Below, piece after piece: positions 18,969-30,245 of a stretch of DNA of 64,000 nucleotides. The translations under genes and the position numbers were made by a program. The notes under the pieces are model-generated. The model was not told where the DNA came from. It was given only the letters and a program-made list of their open reading frames with translations, and did no database searches. Source of the DNA: an uncultured Prevotellaceae bacterium. GTDB lineage: Bacteria > Bacteroidota > Bacteroidia > Bacteroidales > Bacteroidaceae. The stretch is taken from contig CACZBS010000025.1 of assembly GCA_902779455.1 (NCBI GenBank), positions 56,948 through 120,947 of the forward strand, read 5' to 3'. Within the stretch, counting starts at the first letter, position 1, and each line of letters starts with the position of its first letter.

Positions 18969-21926
18969 TTACTTAACCTTCAGATAGTACTTGCGAGCAG
19001 CGATCTGGCCGCTGTAGTCGAGTGCCATGTAGAGGATCTCGTAGTTGTAACCCTTCTGGATGGTCACATCGAAGCCCTCCCACTGACCGTCGATGACGGT
19101 GTTCATGTTGGCCTGGTTGTTGAATGCGTTGCGAGCAGCCTCAACGTTGTTGCCAGCAGCATCGGTAACCTTCGTGGCGACGATGATCTTCTTGTAAGCG
19201 GGAGCCAGAACCTCAACACAGTAGGTGGTGGGGATCAGCGTGAAGCTCTCAGAAGTGACAGGAGTGTACTTGCCAGCCGAGCGGCTGATGCGGGTGTAGC
19301 CGTCGTTGTTGTGAACGAGGAGCAGGGGCTGCACGTACTTGTTAGGCACGAGCCAGCGCTTCATGTGCTTGTTGAAGATATCGACATAGTTGTAAATCTT
19401 GTCAAGACCCATGCTGCCAGTGATGTCGGCGAGGTCTTTCTCGACATTGCCAAGGAACTCGTTGGCCTCGCTGACGAGGTTCTTGACGAGACCGATCCAG
19501 TTGTTGATGTTCTCAGCGACCTTGTTCCAATCCTTGTCGTACATCTGATAGAGGGTCTGCATGAGGTCCTCGAGAGCCGACATACGGATGTTGACGGTGA
19601 AGGTGCCATCGGCATTCTTCTCCCAGACGGTGTCATACTTGGTGTGGCTGCTGTTCCAGACGACCTTGGTATCCTCATCGAAGACGCCTGCGGGCACCTT
19701 GACACCGATGGTGATGGTGTTGGTCTCGGGATCGTAGCTCTTATACTCAATCGACTCGATGTAGTCAGCAGCGCTGCCGAACTTCACCTTGACCTGGGTG
19801 ATATACTTGGCCAGAACGCCAGAGAGGTTATCGATAATGTCGGTAGCAAACTTCTCGACCTCCATCAGGTTGTCGTAGTAGTTAGCATCCTTCATGAAGG
19901 CGAAGCCGAGGGGCTTGACGGTGACGGCACCGATGCCATACTGCGAGACGACGCTCATCTGCTCGCCGGTCACATCGTCGGTCCAAGTAGCCTTGACGGC
20001 GTCAGCCTCGAGCACATTGTGAACATTCTGATAGAAAGTGGTAGCGATGTTGGTAGCGCTGATACCGTTCTCCCAGTTACGCACGTCCTTGAGGACCTCC
20101 TTAGCGTCGGCGAGGTCGAGGCTGAGGTGCAGACGGCCGTCGTTGTTGACATCCTGAGCAGTGATGGTAGCCTTGGTCTCATAGAATCCGTTGGGGCTCT
20201 GCTCGCCTTCCTGGCGTGCGCGATCCCATCCGAACATGATCTTGTGGTCAGACTTCTTCAGCGGGCTCAGCTTGACGTTGGACTCCTCGTTTCGGCTGTT
20301 GATCATGGTGAACTCGGTGCCCTCGAAGTTGCGGTTCGTGGGATTGACGGTCAGATAGAGCGTACCGGCGTTGCCTTCCTTGCCATCGAGGGCAACGAGG
20401 GTCTGTGCGCCAGCCTTCTTGATGGGGTTCTTGACATTCTTGAGGATCTCCCAGTCGCCCTTGATGCGGTTCCAGTCGGCCTCGCTTGCATAGTAGCTGG
20501 ACTTGTCAGCGGGGAACATGACACCGTTGTCGTTAGTGTAGCCGTGGAAGGCAGCGAGGATGTTGGAGCGTACGTCGACGGGCAGGTTGATCTCGCCGAA
20601 GACGGGGTTGTAGGTACCATTGAGGACGATGCCCGAGATGAACTTGGCCATCGAGTTCTCAATCTTCTCAATCTTGCCGTTGATGGTCTCAATGTCCTCT
20701 TCGACCTTGTCGACGCGGCCCTCAAGCGAATCTACGCGATCCTCGAGGTTGCCGACGCGCTCGTTGTTCTGCTCGACATACGTATCATAGGCATCCTTCA
20801 GGGCGCCGAGGTTGTCAGCGACGGTGTCGATGCGGCTGTTGACGGTCTGGATGGCCTCGTTGAGCAGGTTGCCGACGCTGTCTGCCAGCTCCTTTGCATA
20901 GGTGCGGGCATCCGTGATCTGATTCTTAAGATCGGGGACAACATAGTTGAGGATGCTGTCGATGCGCTCATTGAGCTTCTTGTCGGCCTCGTCGACATAC
21001 TGCTTGGTGGCATAGATGTCGAGCGAATCCTTCAGCTGATTGTAGAGCGTCTCGAGGTTGACGAGCTTCAGGCTGTCGCTCTCCAGACGGAGGTCAGTAG
21101 CATCGGCGCGGTTCTCAAGGGTTGTCAGGCGGTTGCCCAGCGTGACGGTGACGTTCTCGAGGCTGTCGATGCGGACGCTGTCGTTAGCGGCGAGCGTGCG
21201 GACGTTGTTGACGACGTTGGTCAGGTTGTTGACCTGCTGAGTCAGACCAGCAATCAGATTATTGTAGATCTGCACGACCTTAATGGAGTCAATACCAGTC
21301 TCATAAGTAATATACTCATTGGTGATATTGTTGATGATGGTCGTGTCGCCCTGCTGATAGAAGTTGTTGATGATGGTCGTGTCGTTGTTGAAGATGTTGT
21401 TGACAATCGTCGTGTCAAACTTATGATTCTTCAAGTAGTTCTCAATCAGCTCGTTAATGAAATTGCCGAGCTCACTGTCGGACTTCAACTCACGATTCAT
21501 GCGGTCGTCGAGAAGACTGTCAATCTGAGCGATGGTGTAGTAGTTGGCCAGCTGGTTCTGGACATTCAGAATCTCCTGAGACAACGCACGCTTCATCGAA
21601 TCGATCTGCTCATTGGTGTACATGCCGCCGACCTTGTCGCGAAGACCGTTGTACTCATTCAGAAGGCTGTCAAGACGGTAGCGGGTGTACCGGCAGTTGA
21701 TCTGGCACTTTGCAAACTCAGCATTCAGGCTATCGATGCGGCCGTTGACGAGGCCATTCAGCTGATAGACCAGATCCTGAAGCTTGGCGTTCTGATTGGT
21801 GAACTGTTCTTGCAGGTTGAAGTTCTTTTCGTCATCATAGTCCTTACAAGAAACCAATGAACTCGTGGCGCCAACGAACATGGCTACCATGAGCAAACCA
21901 TTAATAAATTTCTTTTTCATGAACAT
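18969..21926 (-). CDS. Very long coiled-coil lipoprotein of unknown function
   Basis: 985 residues with a lipoprotein signal (MKKKFINGLLMVAMFVGATSSLVSC, lipid Cys in SLVSC; the shorter Met start at residue 3 is equally good). Residues about 35-440 are strongly heptad-like, with many I/L-D-S-L-x repeats (RIDSLENVTVTLGNRL, RVDSLEGRVDKVEEDIE), consistent with a long parallel coiled coil. An Asn-rich stretch near 165-210 (TTIVNNIFNNDTTIINNF) may be beta-rich. The C-terminal half (450-985) is globular with PVTSESFTLIPTTYCVEVLAP. I do not recognise the family. Linked to the downstream OmpA gene, it may be a tether or spacer in the periplasm or at the surface. Confidence 0.8.
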   Translation of the reverse strand: MFMKKKFINGLLMVAMFVGATSSLVSCKDYDDEKNFNLQEQFTNQNAKLQDLVYQLNGLVNGRIDSLNAEFAKCQINCRYTRYRLDSLLNEYNGLRDKVGGMYTNEQIDSMKRALSQEILNVQNQLANYYTIAQIDSLLDDRMNRELKSDSELGNFINELIENYLKNHKFDTTIVNNIFNNDTTIINNFYQQGDTTIINNITNEYITYETGIDSIKVVQIYNNLIAGLTQQVNNLTNVVNNVRTLAANDSVRIDSLENVTVTLGNRLTTLENRADATDLRLESDSLKLVNLETLYNQLKDSLDIYATKQYVDEADKKLNERIDSILNYVVPDLKNQITDARTYAKELADSVGNLLNEAIQTVNSRIDTVADNLGALKDAYDTYVEQNNERVGNLEDRVDSLEGRVDKVEEDIETINGKIEKIENSMAKFISGIVLNGTYNPVFGEINLPVDVRSNILAAFHGYTNDNGVMFPADKSSYYASEADWNRIKGDWEILKNVKNPIKKAGAQTLVALDGKEGNAGTLYLTVNPTNRNFEGTEFTMINSRNEESNVKLSPLKKSDHKIMFGWDRARQEGEQSPNGFYETKATITAQDVNNDGRLHLSLDLADAKEVLKDVRNWENGISATNIATTFYQNVHNVLEADAVKATWTDDVTGEQMSVVSQYGIGAVTVKPLGFAFMKDANYYDNLMEVEKFATDIIDNLSGVLAKYITQVKVKFGSAADYIESIEYKSYDPETNTITIGVKVPAGVFDEDTKVVWNSSHTKYDTVWEKNADGTFTVNIRMSALEDLMQTLYQMYDKDWNKVAENINNWIGLVKNLVSEANEFLGNVEKDLADITGSMGLDKIYNYVDIFNKHMKRWLVPNKYVQPLLLVHNNDGYTRISRSAGKYTPVTSESFTLIPTTYCVEVLAPAYKKIIVATKVTDAAGNNVEAARNAFNNQANMNTVIDGQWEGFDVTIQKGYNYEILYMALDYSGQIAARKYYLKVK

Positions 21927-22038
21927 AAAAATTTATAATTAATACTTAAATTGATCTGTCTTCTCATCTATATGCACTTATTGCGCCCCGTTGCATAGTT
22001 TATAGGGCGCGAACGATAGTTTTCGTGCAAATTCGCAG

Positions 22039-22070
22039 CAAAGTTAAGCATTTTTTCAGAACCCACCAAA
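22039..22070 (-). promoter_or_regulatory. Promoter of the coiled-coil lipoprotein/OmpA operon
   Basis: Minus strand TTTG at 22067-22070, 20-nt spacer, TAACTTTG at 22039-22046. The surrounding sequence (TTAAGCATTTT, GAACCCACCAAA) closely resembles the trpL promoter region near 985-1013. Leader of about 105 nt. Confidence 0.8.
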
Positions 22071-22211
22071 GAATTTTACTATTTTTTATGCGTCGAATGA
22101 CATTTTTTAATGTATCTCTGCTTTGCGGGCCGTGCTTTCGGGGTTGCGCTTCGGAATCTTTCTGACAGGAAAGGGGTGCTTCCGGAAGGTAATATAGGGG
22201 TATATTACTTT

Positions 22212-22297
22212 GAAGAAGCGGCACTTTGAGGATGACGAAGCGGTGCTTTGAGGGGCTCAAAGCGGCGCTTTGAGCAGGCCGATGCGGTGCTTTGAGG
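22212..22297. repeat. Four-unit AAGCGGYRCTT repeat, locus B
   Basis: Four direct units with cores AAGCGGCACTT, AAGCGGTGCTT, AAGCGGCGCTT and TGCGGTGCTT, each followed by TGAG, immediately downstream of mutL. Same family as the loci at 13371, 36759 and 50488 but all in one orientation. Confidence 0.75.
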
Positions 22298-22313
22298 AAG
22301 CGGGACAGCGGGG

Positions 22314-24146
22314 CTATCCGAGGAGCTGCTCGATGTCGCGTTGCGGAAGGATGGTGAGGATGGCTTTGCCGTCGGGGGTGTAGTTGACGTTGGAGCAGGC
22401 AAAGAGGTCGTTGATGATGCGCTCCATGTCGTCGTTGGTGAGCACCTGGCCGGGGGCCAGCGCGGCATGACGTGCGAGGCTGATGGCCATCGCGACATTC
22501 AGCTCAGAGGGGTCGACGACGCCCTTGTCGGCCGCATCGGCGACGATATGTCTGACGAGGCTGACGGGATCGATGCCGTCGAATCCTGCAGGGACGCCAT
22601 TGACGGCATAGCTGCCCGTCCCCAGATTGCTGATGTCGAAGCCCATGGCCTGCAGCTCGGGCAGACAGAGATCCATGAAGACCTGCTCCGACGGCGGGAA
22701 CTGGACGACCTCAGGGAAGAGGACGCGCTGTGTGCCGGCCGTGTTCTGGCGGAGGCGCTCCATGAGGCGCTCATAGCGGATGCGGATGTCGGCGCGCTGC
22801 TGGTCGATGATCATGAGGCCCGACTTGACGGCCGTCATGATGTAGCGGCCCTTATATTGATAATGCACGGGCGATTTCTCGGCGATGATGTCGTCAGAGG
22901 GCTGCTCTTCAGGCATCTGGTCGTCGAAGAGCGGGGCCTCCTGCTGCTGTGGGCGCTGGAGGGCAGCCTCGTAGAGCTGCTGCCACTGGTCAGGAACTGC
23001 CGGCTTCTGGGGCTGGGCCGTGCGTGGCGTCGAGGCGGCGAAGGGGTTGTAATCGGGATTATAGCTGACGCGCGGCATCTGAATATTGTCGCGCTGAGGG
23101 TCGAAGACGGGGATGTCGGGGCGTCCCTCCGTGTCGAAGTCGATGGTGGGCAGCTCGCAGAACTTGCCGATGGCCTCCTTGACGGCCGCCACGAGAATCT
23201 GCCAGATGCTCTGCTCGTTCTCGAACTTGATCTCAGTCTTCGTGGGATGTATGTTGACGTCGATGTCGGCGGGGCTGACCTCGAAATATATAAAATAAGG
23301 TATCTGCATCCCGACGGGGATGAGACGGTCGTAGGCGCTGAGCACGGCCTTGTGGAAGTAGGGATGCTTCATGTAGCGGCCGTTGACGAAGAAATAGTCG
23401 CTGCCCCCCTTCTTGCGGGCCGACTCGGGCTTGCCAACGAAGCCCTTGATGCGGCAGATGGTCGTGTCGACCTCGACGGGCAGCAGCTCCTGGCTCAGCT
23501 TCTTGCCGAAGACGTCGGTGATGCGCTGGCGGAGCGAGCCGGCTCGCAGGTTCATCAGCTCCAGGCCGTTGCTGTGGAGGGTGAAGGCGATGTCGGGATA
23601 GACGAGGACGATGCGCTCGAAGGCCGTCAGGATATTGTTGAGCTCAGTGGCGTTGGTCTTGAGGAACTTGCGGCGGGCCGGGACGTTGAAGAACAGGTTC
23701 TCGACCTTGAAGTTGGAGCCGACAGGGCAGGCCACGGGACTCTGGTCGACCACCTTCGAGCCATAGAGGGTCAGGTGGGTGCCCAGGTCGTCGCCCTCCA
23801 GGCGCGTGGTCAGCTCCACCTGGGCCACGGCCGCGATGGAGGGGAGGGCCTCGCCGCGGAATCCCATCGTGTGGAGGGAGAAGAGGTCGTCAGCCTGGCG
23901 GATCTTCGACGTGGCATGTCGCTCGAAGGCCAGTCGGGCATCGGTCTCCGACATGCCGTGGCCGTCGTCGATGACCTGGATGGAGGTGCGTCCCGCGTCG
24001 ACGACCAGCACGCGGATGGTCTTGGCGCCGGCATCCACGGAGTTCTCGACCAGCTCCTTGATGACGGAGGCCGGCCGCTGGATGACTTCGCCCGCAGCAA
24101 TCTGATTGGCTACGGAGTCTGGGAGTAGTTGGATGATGTCGCTCAT
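22314..24146 (-). CDS. mutL: DNA mismatch repair protein MutL
   Basis: Couples mismatch recognition by MutS to strand removal. The N-terminal GHKL ATPase is complete: [14 protein letters not shown] (motif I), DDGHGM (motif II), [12 protein letters not shown] (motif III). A proline/glutamine-rich linker spans about 335-410, followed by the dimerisation domain. The endonuclease motif position reads [12 protein letters not shown] instead of DQHAxxExxxxE, so the key His and Glu are not conserved. 610 residues, normal. It overlaps the upstream OstA-like gene by ATGA. Confidence 0.95.
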   Translation of the reverse strand: MSDIIQLLPDSVANQIAAGEVIQRPASVIKELVENSVDAGAKTIRVLVVDAGRTSIQVIDDGHGMSETDARLAFERHATSKIRQADDLFSLHTMGFRGEALPSIAAVAQVELTTRLEGDDLGTHLTLYGSKVVDQSPVACPVGSNFKVENLFFNVPARRKFLKTNATELNNILTAFERIVLVYPDIAFTLHSNGLELMNLRAGSLRQRITDVFGKKLSQELLPVEVDTTICRIKGFVGKPESARKKGGSDYFFVNGRYMKHPYFHKAVLSAYDRLIPVGMQIPYFIYFEVSPADIDVNIHPTKTEIKFENEQSIWQILVAAVKEAIGKFCELPTIDFDTEGRPDIPVFDPQRDNIQMPRVSYNPDYNPFAASTPRTAQPQKPAVPDQWQQLYEAALQRPQQQEAPLFDDQMPEEQPSDDIIAEKSPVHYQYKGRYIMTAVKSGLMIIDQQRADIRIRYERLMERLRQNTAGTQRVLFPEVVQFPPSEQVFMDLCLPELQAMGFDISNLGTGSYAVNGVPAGFDGIDPVSLVRHIVADAADKGVVDPSELNVAMAISLARHAALAPGQVLTNDDMERIINDLFACSNVNYTPDGKAILTILPQRDIEQLLG

Positions 24147-25720
24147 AGGGTCCGCGGTTTCAGTTCTGTCCCTTCGCGTTTGCCTCGCCAGATGAAGATG
24201 TCGTCCTTCGACGTCGGACGGATATAATCGAACCAGGCGAAACCTTCAAGGAAGCGCTTGTCGGGAGGTATCTGCGACATGGGATACATGACGCCTTCGC
24301 TCTTGGGCGTCCAGATGCGCTGCAGCTTGCGCTCGGCCAGGAACATGCGCAGATCGCTGGTCTCCATGCAGACGAGTCCGACATAGGAGCTGTCGGAGTC
24401 GTCGACGGGATAGTAGGCCACCAGCACGTTGTCCTTGGCTTGGGCCTCATGGATCTCGCCATCGAGGAAGAAGGCGAACATCTCTTTCGACGAAACTTGG
24501 TTGTAGAGGTCGTCATCGGGCAGCTTCTCAATCGAGAAGGCCTGATCGATGACATGGGCACGGTCGACGACGGAATCCTTCATGAACACCTCGATGCGCT
24601 CGCCCAGCAACTGCTGGTTGACATTCCATACGATAGGGTCCTTGTACATCGTCATGCAGGAGTCGAGCGAGCTATAGACGAGCGAGTCGCAGACGGCCTG
24701 GACGTCGACCCTGTACGCGCGTACCTTATTATACGCGTGTAGGACGCGATAGACGGAGTCGGTGTGATTGTTGTACGTGTAGACCTTGAACGTGTCGGCG
24801 TGCATGTAGAGCGTGTCGCGCTGCGAGAAATCGATGGCCACGGCACTGTCCGTACAGACGGCATAGCCCGTAGAGTCCTCATAGTGACCATAGTTGCAGA
24901 GGAGGCGGTTGCGATTGACGGTGTCAGTATAGACGACGTTGCGGAAAGCCTCGCTGACGCCCGAATGACCGTCGTGCCAGAGGCTGTCGCCTGTCAGTGT
25001 GCGCCCCTCGTTCTCCATCCACGAGCGGTTGAGCAGGATGCCCTCCTCGGTCTGGGTGTTATAATATCCCAGCTCGGAATAGATGTGGCTGCGTCCGGAG
25101 GTGATGTCCGAAGGTCCGATGATGTGAGCCTGCTTGGAGCGGGTGTCGTAATAGAGCGAGTCGGTCGTCAGGAAGAATTGCTTGTCGATCATCTCGACAT
25201 TATAGAAGAACTCGGCCATCTTCGTGTCCGTGTGGTACTCGCCCCAGTCGCTGGTCAGCGTGGTGCCGTTGTCGACGAGCTTGCCCCCCTCCTCGAAATG
25301 GCCCTGGTTCCAGATGCGGTCGTAGTAGAGCGAGTCAGTATAGAGCGTCGTCCCGCGATGGCGGAGCACGACGTTGCGCAGGGCCTCCATCATCTGGTCG
25401 TTGCCGTCGTAATAGCCGTATTCACTGACCAGCGAGAGCGTGTCGCCCTGCACCATCCGCACGTGTCCGAAAGCCTCGAACGAGTTGCTCGCCTCAAAGA
25501 AATTGGCACTGTCGCAATAGAGGCGGGCGCCGGCATGCTCGAACTGGACAGAGCCGACAAGCACCTGCGCGTCATTGTTGCGCCAGCGGTCGTAGCGCAG
25601 CTCGTCGGCATGCACAAGATAGACGCGCTTGTCCTGCGTCTTCTTGCGTGGGCGCTTCGGAGCGGCAGAAGTCATCGCGCCACACAAGACGCTACAAGCA
25701 AGACACAGAAGCACCATCAT
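24143..25720 (-). CDS. OstA-like LPS-transport-related protein
   Basis: Large periplasmic OstA/LptA-like beta-jellyroll protein; many repeats of the family pattern in which strands alternate ([42 protein letters not shown]). I chose ATG 25720 ([16 protein letters not shown]), which gives a signal peptide; a longer start at 25765 would need TTG. About 525 residues. In Bacteroidetes such proteins are thought to help carry LPS across the periplasm together with LptB and LptE, both encoded in this window. It sits between a SurA-like chaperone and mutL on one transcript. Confidence 0.85.
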   Translation of the reverse strand: MMVLLCLACSVLCGAMTSAAPKRPRKKTQDKRVYLVHADELRYDRWRNNDAQVLVGSVQFEHAGARLYCDSANFFEASNSFEAFGHVRMVQGDTLSLVSEYGYYDGNDQMMEALRNVVLRHRGTTLYTDSLYYDRIWNQGHFEEGGKLVDNGTTLTSDWGEYHTDTKMAEFFYNVEMIDKQFFLTTDSLYYDTRSKQAHIIGPSDITSGRSHIYSELGYYNTQTEEGILLNRSWMENEGRTLTGDSLWHDGHSGVSEAFRNVVYTDTVNRNRLLCNYGHYEDSTGYAVCTDSAVAIDFSQRDTLYMHADTFKVYTYNNHTDSVYRVLHAYNKVRAYRVDVQAVCDSLVYSSLDSCMTMYKDPIVWNVNQQLLGERIEVFMKDSVVDRAHVIDQAFSIEKLPDDDLYNQVSSKEMFAFFLDGEIHEAQAKDNVLVAYYPVDDSDSSYVGLVCMETSDLRMFLAERKLQRIWTPKSEGVMYPMSQIPPDKRFLEGFAWFDYIRPTSKDDIFIWRGKREGTELKPRTL

Positions 25721-25763
25721 GATGCTTCTGCGCTCAAAACGTATTATGATCCGCTGATTGCTC

Positions 25764-25784
25764 AACTATAAACTATGAACTATA
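25764..25784 (+). repeat. Heptamer array (AACTATA/AACTATG), 3 units
   Basis: AACTATA, AACTATG, AACTATA in tandem between the OstA-like gene and the SurA-like gene. It overlaps the TTG that would otherwise lengthen the OstA-like protein. Confidence 0.55.
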
Positions 25785-25792
25785 AAACGACA

Positions 25793-27172
25793 TCACTTCA
25801 CCCATCCTTCGTATTCGAAGTCGCAGTTCCGATAATTATCGTTGATGCGGATATAAGTGTTCTTGATCTTGTCGACGACCCACTGGTGAAGCTTGTCGGC
25901 ACGACGCTTTGCGAGCACGACGTCCTTCATGACCTGGAAGTCCTCAGTGATGGTGGCCTTATGGCCTTCAGTGCGGCTCTTCAGCTTGGCAATGACGCAG
26001 ACAGTCTTGCCACGCTCGTTGATCATCTGGAACGGCTGAGAAATCTCGCCCACCTTCAGCGTGTCGACGGCCTTGGCCACTTCGGGCGGCAGGTCCTGCA
26101 TCTGGAACCGCGATGTCTGCCCGTTCTCCGAACGGTTGGCCATCAGTCCGCGGTTCATACGCGTGTCCTTGTCGTCGGAGATGACAGAGGCGCCGTCCTC
26201 GAAGGTGAACTTGCCCTCGCGGATATCGGCAGCGATGGAGTCGAGACGTGCCAAAGACGCGGTGATGGCCGAGTCTGCGACGACCGGTTTGCGCAGGATA
26301 TGGCGCACCTTGATCTTATCGCCTCGCTTGTCGACCAGCTGGATGATGTGGAAGCCGAACTCCGACTCCACGATCTTTGAGATCTTCTTCGGATCGGTCA
26401 GGTTGAAAGCCACGGCAGCAAAGGCCGGGTCGAGCACGCCACGGCCTACATAGTCCATCTCGCCGCCAGATCGGCGCGAGCCGGGGTCCTCGGAGTAAAG
26501 ACGTGCCAGGGTCTGGAAGCTGGTCTCTCCCCTATTCACACGATCGGTGTAGTCGCGCAGTTCGTCCTTCACACGATTGATCTCCTCGACGGAGATCTTT
26601 GGCGTCTGGGAAATGATCTGTACCTCAACCTCGGTGGGAACGAAGGGGATGCTGTCCTGTGGCAGGTCCTTGAAGTAGCGGCGCACCTCGGCCGGCGTCA
26701 CCTGAATATCCTTCACCAGGCTTTCCTTCATGCGCTGAATCATGAGCTGGTCGCGCAGGTCGTCGTGCATCGAGGTCCGGATCTGACTGAGGCTTTGCTT
26801 GCGATATTCCTCCAGCTTCTCGCGGGAACCGATCTGCCGGACCATATAATCGATGCGGCCCTCAATCTGCTGGGAGATTTCGCTCTCCGTCACCTCGATA
26901 CTGTCGATGGCAGCCTGATGCAGGAAGAGCTTCTGGACAGCCAGCTGCTCAGGGATGGCACAGTCGGGGTCGCCCTTCCAGCGCTGACCCTCCATGGCAG
27001 CCTGGATGCGCGTCACCTCCACGTCGCTCTTGAGGATAGGCTCGTCGCCCACCACCCAGATGACCTCGTCGACGACGTGGTCCTGAGCACTCACGGACAT
27101 GAGCCAGCCGAGGCTGAGCGAGAGCAAGAGCGTGCGACGGTTCTTTATGGAATGTAACAATCTCATTAACAT
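25793..27172 (-). CDS. surA: Periplasmic SurA-like peptidyl-prolyl isomerase
   Basis: 459 residues with a signal peptide (RRTLLLSLSLGWLMSVSA). Layout is that of SurA: an N-terminal chaperone part, then a parvulin domain around residues 180-285 (VQIISQTPKI... GETSFQTLARLYSEDPGSRRSGGEMDYVGRG... FGFHIIQLVDKRGDKIKVRHIL). A second, weaker rotamase-like region follows. SurA escorts outer-membrane barrels to the Bam complex. The start ATG overlaps the upstream gene's stop (TGATG); ATG 27166 is an alternative. Confidence 0.88.
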   Translation of the reverse strand: MLMRLLHSIKNRRTLLLSLSLGWLMSVSAQDHVVDEVIWVVGDEPILKSDVEVTRIQAAMEGQRWKGDPDCAIPEQLAVQKLFLHQAAIDSIEVTESEISQQIEGRIDYMVRQIGSREKLEEYRKQSLSQIRTSMHDDLRDQLMIQRMKESLVKDIQVTPAEVRRYFKDLPQDSIPFVPTEVEVQIISQTPKISVEEINRVKDELRDYTDRVNRGETSFQTLARLYSEDPGSRRSGGEMDYVGRGVLDPAFAAVAFNLTDPKKISKIVESEFGFHIIQLVDKRGDKIKVRHILRKPVVADSAITASLARLDSIAADIREGKFTFEDGASVISDDKDTRMNRGLMANRSENGQTSRFQMQDLPPEVAKAVDTLKVGEISQPFQMINERGKTVCVIAKLKSRTEGHKATITEDFQVMKDVVLAKRRADKLHQWVVDKIKNTYIRINDNYRNCDFEYEGWVK

Positions 27173-28599
27173 CAGTGCTTATTGACAGTCTCAAGGACGT
27201 CCTTGTTCACCTCGAAAGTATACTGACGGCGCAGACGTGCCACCCACTCCTTCTCAAGCATCTCCTGATAGTCGGCCACGACCTGACCACGCACGTCGGT
27301 GTAGTCCTCGGGACCTTTCTTCAGCACCTTGCCATAGACGGCATCAATAGGATAGTCCTTCACCTTAGCGACGGTTGTATCCTTCTTGAACACCACGCTG
27401 TCAATCAGGGCATTATCACCCTTCTTGAAGATACCCTTCTCTACTCGGATGCGAATGACGGAGTCAGCGTTGAACGTAGAGCGCAGCGCCTCAGCCCACT
27501 TGTCGAACATCAGCTTCTTCACGCAGTCAGCCACGGCCTTCACGTCGCCCTGCTCCTTCACGTGATAGGCCATGCCCTTATAGCGAGGCTCATCCCAGGC
27601 GTAGTTTTTCTTGTGCTTCTTGAAATACTTGGCCAGACCGGCCTCGTCCTTGGCAGCCTTGTCCCAGACGAGCTGGTTGCTGATCTCATAAAGCAGCAGG
27701 CCGTCATGATATTCGCGGATGAGATACTTCAGTTCGGTGTCGTTAGCCGAGAACTCGTCAGCCTTCTGGTCCATAATCTGTTCCTTGGTCAGCTGTCCGT
27801 CGCTGTTCTTCACCATGTCGTCGACCTTCTGGGCAGCGATGCGCTCACGAGCATTGCGCTGCTCCAGCCACTTCAGGATGTTGTCGTGGTGGAATTCAAA
27901 GGGCTCCATCTGCTTGCGCTCGTCCATCCGGATGATGTGATAGCCGAAAGGCGACTGGACGACCTCAGACATCTCGCCCGGCTGCAGGGCGAAGGCGGCA
28001 TCCTCGTACTCCTTGACAAACTGGCCATGCTGCACGAAGGGCAGCTGCCCCCCCTGGCGGGCCGAGCCGGGGTCCTGCGAGAACTTCGTGGCCATCTCGG
28101 CAAAGTCGGCACCGTTCTTCAGGGCCTTATAGATCGAGTCGGCACGCAGTTTGGCAGCATCCCAGTCAGCCTGGGGTGCCTGCTGCTCCACGCGGAGCAG
28201 GATATGCGAAGTCTTGATGAGGCCATCGGGGCCTATGTGCTTCACTGTCTCGTCATAGACCTTGCGGGCCTCAGCCTCCATGTCGTCGTCAGTGACCATG
28301 AGCGGGCGCAGCTGCTGATCGCGATACTGATGGAACTCATTGATGAACGACTTCATCGTGTCCATCTTGGCGTCCAGTGCTGCACAGACCTTCAGTTTGT
28401 AGTTGATGAACAAATCGACATACTCGTCAATCGACTTCTTGTCAATGACGCCCTCAGAGTTGTTCTTATTATAAGAATATTCAAATTCAGAACGGAGAAC
28501 CGGCTCACCGTTGACCGTCATAATCACGGGGTCATCAACAGTCTGAGCATTGGCTGCTGCACACATAAACAGCGAAGCCAACAGAAATAGCTTTTTCAT
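27172..28599 (-). CDS. Periplasmic PpiC-type peptidyl-prolyl isomerase
   Basis: 475 residues from ATG 28599, which begins a signal peptide (MKKLFLLASLFMCAAANA); the longer frame to 28629 lacks this. Parvulin domain at about 125-235 (IKTSHILLRVEQQAPQ ... FAEMATKFSQDPGSARQGGQLPFVQHG ... SPFGYHIIRMDERK). The long C-terminal half is helical and resembles the PpiD/SurA chaperone arms. Adjacent to the SurA-like gene and guaB in a conserved Bacteroidetes order, so probably cotranscribed, and probably an outer-membrane protein chaperone. Confidence 0.86.
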   Translation of the reverse strand: MKKLFLLASLFMCAAANAQTVDDPVIMTVNGEPVLRSEFEYSYNKNNSEGVIDKKSIDEYVDLFINYKLKVCAALDAKMDTMKSFINEFHQYRDQQLRPLMVTDDDMEAEARKVYDETVKHIGPDGLIKTSHILLRVEQQAPQADWDAAKLRADSIYKALKNGADFAEMATKFSQDPGSARQGGQLPFVQHGQFVKEYEDAAFALQPGEMSEVVQSPFGYHIIRMDERKQMEPFEFHHDNILKWLEQRNARERIAAQKVDDMVKNSDGQLTKEQIMDQKADEFSANDTELKYLIREYHDGLLLYEISNQLVWDKAAKDEAGLAKYFKKHKKNYAWDEPRYKGMAYHVKEQGDVKAVADCVKKLMFDKWAEALRSTFNADSVIRIRVEKGIFKKGDNALIDSVVFKKDTTVAKVKDYPIDAVYGKVLKKGPEDYTDVRGQVVADYQEMLEKEWVARLRRQYTFEVNKDVLETVNKH

Positions 28600-28625
28600 T
28601 ATTAGTTCGTTGTGTTTATAGATAT

Positions 28626-30238
<1,613 letters not shown>

Positions 30239-30245
30239 TATTTTA

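Noticed and set aside
18909-21860. Very long open frame (983 codons) on the plus strand
   Set aside because: It is antisense to the coiled-coil lipoprotein gene and its translation has no family features; an effect of codon composition on the opposite strand.
25721-25765. Longer start for the OstA-like gene
   Set aside because: It would need TTG inside a heptamer array; ATG 25720 gives a clean signal peptide.
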